Source: JAENVT01 sp031370825
GTDB lineage: Bacteria > Actinomycetota > Acidimicrobiia > Acidimicrobiales > Ilumatobacteraceae
Reading direction: 5' to 3'
NCBI GenBank assembly: GCA_031370825.1
Contig: JANMRB010000193.1
Coordinates: 1 to 12,070, forward strand
Length of the DNA stretch: 12,070 bases
In this document: in pieces, positions 6,894-12,070 of the stretch
Layout of the letters: the number at the start of each line of letters is the position of its first letter
Numbering within the stretch: position 1 is the stretch's first letter
Program-made: the position numbers and the translations under genes
The notes under the pieces: model-generated
The model's database searches: none
Told to the model about the DNA's origin: nothing
The model's input: only the letters and a program-made list of their open reading frames with translations

Positions 6894-8414
6894 GTGGGGT
6901 ATGACCTCGTCGTTGTCGGTGGAGGTTCCGCGGGTTGTGTTCTCGCCGCGCGCCTGAGCGAGGACGCCAATCGCACGGTGCTGCTCGTCGAGGCAGGCCC
7001 CGATCACCCTGACGTACGCACGCTGCCGCGCGACATCATCGACGCGTCTGAGCCGACTGTGAACCACGACTGGGGCTATTCCGCTGATGCGGAGCTCGAC
7101 CGCGGGATCTCTGTGCCTCGAGGTCGGATCATGGGCGGCTGCTCGGCCACGAACGCTTGTTTCGCGCTGCGCGGCGCGCCGCAGGATTACGACGGTTGGG
7201 CATCGTTGGGCAATCCAGGCTGGAGCTTCGTCGACGTCCTCGACGACTTCCGCCGACTTGAAAGCGACCAGGACTTCAACGATCAGTGGCACGGTTCGGA
7301 TGGTTCGATCCCAATTCGCCGATACCCACGAAACGAGATGAACCGCGTCCAGGCGGCATTCCTCGACGGAGCGGTCGCGTTGGGTCATCGGTACGTCGAG
7401 GACCACAATCGGCCGGGCGCAGTAGGCGCCGGACCGACACCGCGCAACGCCCGCGACGGCATGCGCATGAGTACCGCTCTCACGTATCTCGCCCTGGCAC
7501 GATCACGAGCGAACCTCACCATTCGGCCCGACACCATGGCGGCACGCGTCGAGTGCTCGGGGCTACGAGCGACCGGGATTCGTCTCCTCGATGGAACCCT
7601 CGTCGAAGCGGATCGCGTGGTGCTCGCGGCAGGAACGTATGCCAGCCCCATGATCCTTGCCCGTTCGGGGATCGGTCCAGCCGCCGAACTCCGCGCGCTC
7701 GACATCGCGCCCGTCGTAGATCTGCCCGGGGTCGGATCGAATCTCGTCGACCACCCATTGATCTCCATCGACCTTCCGACTCGACCGGCTGCCGGGCCGA
7801 GTCGCTTTCAAGTCCACGTGACGTTCCATTCTGCGGCAGCGAATGTGGCCGGACCGGCCGACCTGCTGCTGTTCGCCGCGGGTCCGTTCGACGTCGGACC
7901 GGACAACAGTGCGAGTGGCGCCGTGTTCGGAATTGTTGCAGGACTCATGGCACCCCGATCACGCGGCTGGGTACGTTTGGCTTCCGGCAACCCGAGCGAC
8001 GCACCCCGAATTCATCTCGCCCACCTCACCGAGGCCGATGACCTTGAGCGCATGCTCGACGCCGTGACCGAGGCACGACGACTCGCGCTCAGCGAACCCG
8101 TGGCAGCGATCACCGCTGGGACGGAGCTCTCGCCCGGACCGGCGTTCCCGACCGACAACCGCGACGCACTCGCGGCATGGGTCCGCACCGCCGTCTCCAC
8201 CTTCCATCACCCCGTCGGCACCTGCGCCATGGGCCCCGATCCCGCTCTGGGTGCGGTCACCGACTCGCGTGGCTCGGTGCATGGGATCGACGGTCTCACG
8301 ATCGCCGATGCGTCGATCATGCCAACCATCCCGTCAGCGACCACGAACCTCCCGACGATCATGGTGGCAGAGCACATGGCGCGGTGGCTCGGCGAAACGG
8401 GACCTATCAGGTAG
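6894..8414 (+). CDS. GMC-family FAD-dependent oxidoreductase
   Basis: The 506-residue product is a glucose-methanol-choline (GMC) flavoprotein, which oxidises an alcohol with FAD. An N-terminal Rossmann motif YDLVVVGGGSAG is followed by an E-A-G-P ribose-binding acid (Glu33). A first GMC signature (PRGRIMGGCSATN) lies near 75-87, and the second (GTYASPMILARSGIG) at about 247-261. The catalytic pair is seen as His439 in HHPVGTCAMG and Asn485 in TTNLPT near the end. The protein is short for the family, implying a compact substrate domain, so choline dehydrogenase specificity should not be assumed; a MftG-like or uncharacterised alcohol dehydrogenase is equally possible. No mycofactocin genes are in view. 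I chose GTG 6894 because a -10 lies 7 nt upstream and the family usually starts right before the Rossmann strand. An in-frame ATG at 6882 adds four residues. Confidence 0.93.
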   Translation: MGYDLVVVGGGSAGCVLAARLSEDANRTVLLVEAGPDHPDVRTLPRDIIDASEPTVNHDWGYSADAELDRGISVPRGRIMGGCSATNACFALRGAPQDYDGWASLGNPGWSFVDVLDDFRRLESDQDFNDQWHGSDGSIPIRRYPRNEMNRVQAAFLDGAVALGHRYVEDHNRPGAVGAGPTPRNARDGMRMSTALTYLALARSRANLTIRPDTMAARVECSGLRATGIRLLDGTLVEADRVVLAAGTYASPMILARSGIGPAAELRALDIAPVVDLPGVGSNLVDHPLISIDLPTRPAAGPSRFQVHVTFHSAAANVAGPADLLLFAAGPFDVGPDNSASGAVFGIVAGLMAPRSRGWVRLASGNPSDAPRIHLAHLTEADDLERMLDAVTEARRLALSEPVAAITAGTELSPGPAFPTDNRDALAAWVRTAVSTFHHPVGTCAMGPDPALGAVTDSRGSVHGIDGLTIADASIMPTIPSATTNLPTIMVAEHMARWLGETGPIR

Positions 8415-8645
8415 TCGATCGTCCTGAGCGTCGCAGACTTCGAGCTGCCACACCAAGAAGGCGATCAGTGCGGAAACAACGAGCTACAGCGATCCGTCTG
8501 CGGGCGATCTCTCCGTCGATGATCTCGTCACCTGTCGGCCGGGCCAACCATCGCGGCACACGCAGCGGGTCCTTCACAGAGCGGTCGAGATTACCTGACA
8601 AGGCTGCAAGTCGTAGGATTCGCGCGGGTCAGAGGGGAGACGACG
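8415..8645. other. 231-bp intergenic spacer
   Basis: Between the GMC stop and the CBS gene I find no convincing gene, hairpin or repeat. A minus-strand frame (8407-8601) stays open but starts with TTG and matches nothing I know. The right end holds the promoter and ribosome-binding site of the next gene. Confidence 0.5.
8614..8619 (+). promoter_or_regulatory. -10 element and Shine-Dalgarno for the CBS-DUF1003 gene
   Basis: TAGGAT matches TANNNT and predicts a start site near 8627. That leaves a short leader containing AGGGGAG (8632-8638), 7 nt before the ATG at 8646. The only TTGACA-like hexamer nearby (CTGACA, 8595-8600) is only 13 nt away, which is too close for a standard -35. Confidence 0.4.
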
Positions 8646-9401
8646 ATGCGGGTCCTGGACATCATGCACCGCGATGTGGTGACTGTCATGTCCGATGACA
8701 CGCTCGTCGATGCGGCCCGCCTGCTGCACCACCATGGGATCTCGGCTGTTGTAGTGATCGAGGGCGGTGCGCCGATCGGCATACTCACGGAACGGGATTT
8801 CGTGCGCGCCGTCGTCGAGGGTGATCACCCGGAGGTCGTGCCGGTGCGGAGCCGGATGAGTTTGAACCTCGTCACCGTCGAGTCGCGGGCGAACGTGACG
8901 GAGGCGGCCGAACTCATGGCACAGCACACCATCCGGCATTTGCCCGTCGTCGACCACGGCCGGCTCGTGGGCATCGTGTCCATTCGTGATCCCGTCATGC
9001 GCCATCCGGCGTTGCGGGATCTCGACGAGCACCGGCGTAAGAGTGTGCAAGCGAGAGCCGCTGACGCGATCACCTCCTTCGCCGGATCGATGCCGTTCGT
9101 TTACTTGCACGCGATCTGGTTCGGTGTCTGGATCCTGCTCGCCGTCGAGGCCTACCCATTCGGACTGCTCACCATGATCGTGTCGCTCGAGGCAATCTTC
9201 CTCTCGACGTTCGTCATGATCAGCCAGAACCGGGCCGATGCGAAGCGGCAGGCCCTTGCAGATCACCAATGGGAGATCGTGCAATACGAAGAGCAGCAGA
9301 ACGAGGAATTGCTGCGCCAGTCCCAACAGATCCTCGAGCTGACCGCAGTAATCCACGAGTTGGCAGTGAACACTCGGCCGGCGCCGCCAAACGAGACCTG
9401 A
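8646..9401 (+). CDS. CBS-pair / DUF1003 membrane fusion protein
   Basis: The 251-residue product has two parts. Residues 1 to about 122 are a CBS pair (a Bateman module): MRVLDIMHRDVVTV, GILTERDF, then a second copy with IRHLPVVDHGRLVGIVSIRD. Such modules usually bind adenine nucleotides and act as energy or ion sensors. Residues about 130-235 are DUF1003-like: a basic helix, FAGSMPFVYLHAIWFGVW with a first membrane span (about 151-168), a second span within LLTMIVSLEAIFLSTFVMIS (about 174-193), then the family's SQNR motif and a charged helical tail likely to form a coiled coil. DUF1003 proteins usually stand alone without CBS domains, and their role is unknown. Inference: a membrane protein, with its CBS pair in the cytoplasm, gated by nucleotide binding. 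The start is set by a clear AGGGGAG site. The gene appears to be a single transcription unit. Confidence 0.92.
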   Translation: MRVLDIMHRDVVTVMSDDTLVDAARLLHHHGISAVVVIEGGAPIGILTERDFVRAVVEGDHPEVVPVRSRMSLNLVTVESRANVTEAAELMAQHTIRHLPVVDHGRLVGIVSIRDPVMRHPALRDLDEHRRKSVQARAADAITSFAGSMPFVYLHAIWFGVWILLAVEAYPFGLLTMIVSLEAIFLSTFVMISQNRADAKRQALADHQWEIVQYEEQQNEELLRQSQQILELTAVIHELAVNTRPAPPNET

Positions 9402-9421
9402 CCTCGCCGACACGACCGATG

Positions 9422-9427
9422 TAGCGT
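9422..9427 (+). promoter_or_regulatory. -10 element of the decayed monooxygenase gene (leaderless)
   Basis: TAGCGT matches TANNNT and lies 6 nt before a GTG at 9434 that begins codons reading MKFYQS. The promoter and start appear intact although the gene behind them is destroyed. Confidence 0.4.
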
Positions 9428-9433
9428 CGTCGC

Positions 9434-9883
9434 GTGAAGTTCTACCAAAGCCGGTGCAGTCCCCGCCACCCATCCTCGTCGGCACGGCCCGCTCGCGGAT
9501 GTTGCGGACCGTAGCGCGCTACGGCCAACGCGTGGAACACGTGGGGCGGCCCTTCGACCATCGCTGCTGTAACCGAGCGATTCACCGCGGCATGCGAGAC
9601 GGAAGACCGCGACCCTGCATCCATTCGCCGATCGGCGCAGGCACTCGTGTACATCACCGACAGCGACGCGCAGCGTGATGAGCTGCTCGTCAAGATCCAG
9701 ACCGACCGCGCCATCGTCGGACACACTGCTGAGATCGTGGACGTCATCTGTCAATACGCGGAAGTGGGCCTCGACGAGTTCGCGCTGCCGGATTTCAACC
9801 TCGGCGCATCGCCGACGCAATGCAGGGAGACGATCGAACGCTTCTACGAGGAAGTCGTCAGCGAGTTGAGAACATCGAGCTGA
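9434..9883 (+). pseudogene. Luciferase-like (F420-type) monooxygenase, internally deleted and frameshifted
   Basis: Three pieces of one gene can be read. GTG 9434 starts MKFYQS, which I recall as a usual start of this family. From about 9442 a second frame gives LPKPVQSPPPILVG ... RMLRTVARY. From 9524 a third piece, back in the first frame, gives ANAWNTWGGPSTIAAV ... YAEVGLDEFALPDFNLG to the TGA at 9881. The family normally runs about 300-350 residues; the part between MKFYQS and LPKPVQ is missing, roughly 180 residues. An extra G at 9523/9524 causes the second shift, because removing it gives the expected RYANAWNTW. Reading from the GTG meets TAG at 9512. The deletion ends share a few bases (AAGC-like), suggesting a microhomology event. 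Two short open frames here are fragments, not genes. A sequencing error could explain the extra base but not the missing middle. Confidence 0.8.
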
Positions 9884-9893
9884 AACGGGCAAC

Positions 9894-9900
9894 AAAGGAG
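9894..9900 (+). promoter_or_regulatory. Strong Shine-Dalgarno AAAGGAG for the ChrB-type gene
   Basis: AAAGGAG lies 8 nt before the ATG at 9909 and decides that start. It contrasts with the apparently leaderless genes nearby. It lies just after the pseudogene stop, so this gene may once have been read through from the monooxygenase promoter. Confidence 0.75.
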
Positions 9901-9908
9901 ATCAGACC

Positions 9909-10352
9909 ATGAAATGGATCACTAGAGCCCGGCCCAAGACCGACCGCATCGCCTGCCCGTGGCTGATCCGCCGCTACATCGACCCCGACGCCGAAATCGT
10001 GTACGTGCCAACCGATGTGGTCCTCGCAACAGCCGAGCGTGAAAGTGGGCACAGCTTCGACACGCCCGGAGCCACATTCGATCACCATGGCAACAAGTGC
10101 ACCTTCGAGGTGCTCATCGACGAGTACGACCTCCACGGCGACCCGGCGTTGATGCGACTGGCGCGAATCGTGCACGCGGCCGACATCGACTCCGAGGTCC
10201 ACACCGATCCGTTCGCCCCGGCGATGCTCGCGCTCGCATTCGGCGGTCTCGACGTGGAGGCCGACGACGATCGACTGCTCGAGCGTGCGTCGTACGTCTA
10301 TGACGCCCTCTATGCATGGTGCGTTCGCCAAGTCGAAGCGGGCGCAGCATGA
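9909..10352 (+). CDS. Stand-alone ChrB C-terminal domain protein (chromate-resistance type)
   Basis: The 147-residue product matches the C-terminal domain of ChrB. It opens with KWITRARPKTDRIACPWLIR and RYIDPDAE, has the D-H-H-G-x-K-C-T-F-E motif at 58-67 (the family usually has a His/Gly/Cys/Phe/Glu string here), IVHAADID at 87-94 and a closing YDALYAW helix. ChrB is known as a chromate-sensing regulator of chr operons, and its C-terminal module also occurs alone. Here neither the N-terminal ChrB domain nor a ChrA transporter is present, so a role in chromate resistance is not shown. The conserved His/Cys/Asp residues could bind a metal, which is an inference. The gene starts 25 nt after the broken monooxygenase gene and probably shares its transcript. 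No signal peptide or membrane span is seen. Confidence 0.82.
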   Translation: MKWITRARPKTDRIACPWLIRRYIDPDAEIVYVPTDVVLATAERESGHSFDTPGATFDHHGNKCTFEVLIDEYDLHGDPALMRLARIVHAADIDSEVHTDPFAPAMLALAFGGLDVEADDDRLLERASYVYDALYAWCVRQVEAGAA

Positions 10353-10401
10353 CTCGACCCCTGCCGTCATCTCACTCTCGAGGTAGTTGCCTGTGCATCG
10401 C

Positions 10402-10407
10402 TAGGGT
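10402..10407 (+). promoter_or_regulatory. -10 element for the chitosanase gene (leaderless)
   Basis: TAGGGT matches TANNNT and lies exactly 7 nt before the ATG at 10415. It favours this ATG over a GTG-initiated 5' extension from 10316 that would overlap the preceding gene. No clear -35 is seen. Confidence 0.5.
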
Positions 10408-10414
10408 CGCGGCG

Positions 10415-11350
10415 ATGGAAAGCCGATCACCGATGGTGAGCTGCTGGACGCTCGGCCTCGCCTCGCTCATTGCCGTTGGATGCTCAAGCAGTGAGCGCAT
10501 TGCGCGGATCTCTGACGATACGGAACCCGACCAGACGACACAACCGGCCGAAACCTTTGCATCCCTCGAAACGACAGAACCGATCGAAACTACCGGCGGC
10601 GTCGCCGCGACGGCTGGTGCCGGTCGATGGCTGAACTCCGATCAACGCCGGCGCATCGACCAACTGATCAGCACGTTCGAGAACAGCACCACCGACATCG
10701 ACTACGCCTACGCCGAGAACATCGGCGACGGGCGAGGCGTCACCGCCGGTCGGGCAGGCTTCACCACCGCGACGTGCGATGCCGCGCAGGTGATCCGCGC
10801 ATACACCGATACCGTGCCCGAGAACGGTCTTGCCCGGTTCATCGCCGAGCTCGACCGGCTGTGCGACGAGTTCAGCGACGACACGTCCGGCCTACCCGAA
10901 GCCGACTACATCGAGGCCTGGACCGCGGCGGCGAGGGATGAAGCCTTCCGGACGGCGCAGGACGCAGTCGTCGATGCCGAGTACTACACGCCGGCGATGG
11001 TGATCGCCGATCAACTCAGCCTGCGCAGCGCTGTAGCCCGAGCCGAACTGTTCGACGCCGGTCTGCAACACGGAATCGGCGACGATCCCGACGGCCTGCC
11101 GGCACTAGTGAAGCGAACGACAGATCGTGTCGGCACGCCCAAGGTCGCCGGCGAAACAGCGTGGCTCGACGCGTTCTTCGATGTGCGAATTGAAGACCTC
11201 ACCAACCCGGCCAACAAAGCGACGGCGCAAGGGTGGAGCGAGTCCACCGACCGAGTGGCCTGCCTGCGCACCATCGCCGACAGCGGCAACGTCGACCTCG
11301 ACGGACCGATCACCTGCTCCGTCTACGGCGACAAGTTCACCATCGAATGA
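10415..11350 (+). CDS. GH46 chitosanase, predicted lipoprotein
   Basis: The 311-residue product has a short signal peptide ending in LIAVG-C (lipid Cys23; Ala at -3 is unusual). A Thr/Glu/Pro-rich linker to about residue 70 is followed by a domain I recognise as GH46 chitosanase, which cleaves beta-1,4 links in chitosan. By comparison with Streptomyces N174 chitosanase, the general acid is Glu89 (in FENST) and the base Asp105 (in IGDGRGVTAG), with the conserved Arg107 and Thr110. Downstream family landmarks are DPDG after a H-G-x-G-D-D loop, ETAWLDAFFDVR, and GNVDLDGPIT leading to VYGDKFTIE. The spacing between the two acids is 16 residues rather than 18. Four Cys (121, 150, 283, 301) could form two disulfides. 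The ATG at 10415 is supported by a -10 seven bases upstream; the frame is open further left, but that extension overlaps the preceding gene. Inference: a cell-anchored enzyme for external chitosan. Confidence 0.88.
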   Translation: MESRSPMVSCWTLGLASLIAVGCSSSERIARISDDTEPDQTTQPAETFASLETTEPIETTGGVAATAGAGRWLNSDQRRRIDQLISTFENSTTDIDYAYAENIGDGRGVTAGRAGFTTATCDAAQVIRAYTDTVPENGLARFIAELDRLCDEFSDDTSGLPEADYIEAWTAAARDEAFRTAQDAVVDAEYYTPAMVIADQLSLRSAVARAELFDAGLQHGIGDDPDGLPALVKRTTDRVGTPKVAGETAWLDAFFDVRIEDLTNPANKATAQGWSESTDRVACLRTIADSGNVDLDGPITCSVYGDKFTIE

Positions 11351-11351
11351 C

Positions 11352-11357
11352 TAAAGT
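11352..11357 (+). promoter_or_regulatory. -10 element and Shine-Dalgarno for the AOC-barrel gene
   Basis: TAAAGT lies just past the chitosanase stop codon and predicts a transcript starting near 11365. AAGGGA (11371-11376) then lies 7 nt before the ATG at 11384. Unlike its neighbour this gene has a ribosome-binding site. Co-transcription with the chitosanase gene (33-nt gap) is also possible. Confidence 0.4.
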
Positions 11358-11383
11358 TTGCCCCCTCCAGAAGGGACTGAGCG

Positions 11384-11878
11384 ATGAAACGAACCAACAA
11401 ACTAATGACGGCCGTGATCACGTCCGCGGTCGCAATGGCGGCGCTGCCGGTGGTGGCGCTTGCGACCGATGGATCGTCGGACCATCGAGCGCATTCGAAG
11501 GTGATCCACGTCGTCGAGCATGCGCTCTCCGACACGGTGCAACAGTTTCATCCGCCCGCCGACAGCGTGGGTGATGTGCTGGGTTTCCACAACCCCGTTT
11601 TCAACGCCGCCGACACCCAGCAGATCGCCAGTGACAACGGCTACTGCGTCCACACGGTTGTGACGGGCAAGACGGAATGGGAGTGCAACATCACAACCAT
11701 GCTTGCCGCCGGCAACATCACCGTCGAAGGCGAGTTCTTCGATGATGGCTCCGACTCCACACTCAGCATCACCGGCGGCACGGGTAAGTACGCCGGCGCC
11801 GATGGCTCGATGCTGCTCCACGCCACCGGCAACCCAGTCGGAACAGAGTTCGACTTCATCTTCACCCTGACCAACTGA
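11384..11878 (+). CDS. Secreted allene-oxide-cyclase/dirigent-barrel-like protein
   Basis: The 164-residue product has a Sec signal peptide: basic start MKRTNK, hydrophobic core, likely cleavage after ALA at residue 27. The mature part has the order of the AOC/dirigent-like eight-stranded barrel seen in actinobacterial secreted proteins: GDVLGFHNPVFNA, a strand ending in GYCVHT, WECNIT, a GNITVEGEFFD strand, and the hallmark STLSITGGTGKYAGADG. Cys88 and Cys101 sit on neighbouring strands and probably form a disulfide. The family's bacterial role is poorly defined; plant relatives shape or hold hydrophobic substrates, but the catalytic residues are not established here, so no enzyme activity is claimed. 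It follows the chitosanase on the same strand with a 33-nt gap, so joint expression at the cell surface is plausible. It is convergent with the regulator at the right edge. Confidence 0.75.
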   Translation: MKRTNKLMTAVITSAVAMAALPVVALATDGSSDHRAHSKVIHVVEHALSDTVQQFHPPADSVGDVLGFHNPVFNAADTQQIASDNGYCVHTVVTGKTEWECNITTMLAAGNITVEGEFFDDGSDSTLSITGGTGKYAGADGSMLLHATGNPVGTEFDFIFTLTN

Positions 11879-11930
11879 CGCTCGGTGTCTCGGCGAACCG
11901 GGCGGACGTGCTCAGGGGCACCTTTCCCAG

Positions 11931-12070
11931 CTACGCGATGCCCGCCTCGAAGGCGAGGACGATCGCTTGCGCGCGATCGCGCACACCAAGCTTCGCCAGG
12001 ATGTGCGCCACGTGTGTCTTCGTCGTCCCACCGCCGATGAACAGCTCCGCACTGATCTCGCCGTTCGACA
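11931..12070 (-). CDS. LuxR/NarL-type response regulator, C-terminal HTH, partial
   Basis: Read on the minus strand from the right edge to TAG (complement of 11931-11933), the last 45 residues form the end of a LuxR-type helix-turn-helix: SNGEISAELFIGGGTTKTHV, then AHILAKLGVRDRAQAIVLAF. The recognition helix (T-K-T-H-V-x-x-I-L-x-K-L-G) is typical of NarL/FixJ response regulators, whose N-terminal receiver domain would lie beyond the window. The IGGGT stretch replaces the usual ISxxTV, a mild oddity. It is convergent with the gene ending at 11878, 52 bp away. The target genes cannot be judged from here. Confidence 0.88.
   Translation of the reverse strand, partial: SNGEISAELFIGGGTTKTHVAHILAKLGVRDRAQAIVLAFEAGIA

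Noticed and set aside
6882..8414. Calling the GMC enzyme a choline dehydrogenase (betA)
   Set aside because: The catalytic His and Asn are shared by the whole GMC family, the protein is short, and no betaine or choline transport genes are present, so the substrate cannot be named.
8407..8601. Minus-strand 64-codon open frame in the spacer after the GMC gene
   Set aside because: It starts with TTG, has no ribosome-binding site or good promoter, overlaps the end of the GMC gene and matches no family I know. It may deserve a homology search but is not supported here.
8574..9485. Long minus-strand open frame (303 codons) opposite the CBS-DUF1003 gene
   Set aside because: The plus strand encodes clear CBS and DUF1003 motifs with a Shine-Dalgarno site; the antisense product is low in hydrophobic order and recognisable as nothing. 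Long antisense frames are common in GC-rich DNA.
9454..9883. Two separate small plus-strand proteins (9454-9678 and 9647-9883)
   Set aside because: Together, with one base removed at 9523/9524, they make a continuous monooxygenase C-terminal half, so they are pieces of one broken gene.
10316..10414. Upstream start (GTG 10316) for the chitosanase
   Set aside because: It overlaps the ChrB-type gene and would bury the signal peptide about 33 residues in. The ATG at 10415 has a -10 seven bases before it and gives a normal lipoprotein start.
11908..11921. Small hairpin GTGCT-CAGG-GGCAC followed by CTTTCC between the convergent genes
   Set aside because: The stem is only 5 bp with one T-G pair and the T-run is short. 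It could assist termination but is too weak to annotate.

Overview
The window looks like chromosomal DNA from a high-GC member of the Actinomycetota, perhaps the Acidimicrobiia (Ilumatobacter-like). The reasons are the GC-rich codons, a wall-sorting signal of the LPRTG type, a DUF1876 protein, a remnant of a luciferase-like (F420-type) monooxygenase, and several start codons placed 6-7 nt after a TANNNT -10 hexamer, as in leaderless actinobacterial transcripts. The lineage is an inference. No RNA gene, CRISPR array, IS element or phage gene was seen.

Positions 1-6559 hold the 3' part of one giant surface-protein gene, cut by the left edge. It encodes at least 2,185 residues. There are 15 complete prealbumin/SpaA-like repeats plus one partial repeat, broken by two pairs of DUF11-like domains, followed by a proline-rich spacer and an LPRTG - hydrophobic - polyarginine tail. 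Every complete repeat keeps one Lys, one Glu, one Asn and a Cys pair, which is the expected kit for an isopeptide- and disulfide-stabilised stalk. A perfect 10-bp GC hairpin follows the stop codon.

Positions 6609-8414 carry a small DUF1876 protein and a GMC-family FAD oxidoreductase. After a 231-bp spacer comes an unusual fusion of a CBS pair with a DUF1003 membrane domain (8646-9401). Positions 9434-9883 are a wreck of a luciferase-like monooxygenase gene. Its promoter and first codons survive, but the middle is deleted and one base has been gained. A stand-alone ChrB C-terminal-type protein follows (9909-10352).

Positions 10415-11878 encode two exported proteins: a lipoprotein that I identify as a GH46 chitosanase with both catalytic acids present, and a Sec-secreted protein of the allene-oxide-cyclase/dirigent barrel type. 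At the right edge, on the minus strand, is the C-terminal HTH of a LuxR/NarL-type response regulator. The common themes are the cell surface and extracellular polymer use (adhesin, chitosanase, secreted barrel). The redox, CBS and ChrB genes look like unrelated housekeeping or stress genes. I see no defence or mobile system. The most notable items are the giant repeat adhesin, the CBS-DUF1003 fusion, the lipid-anchored chitosanase, the decaying monooxygenase gene and the recurrent leaderless promoter layout.
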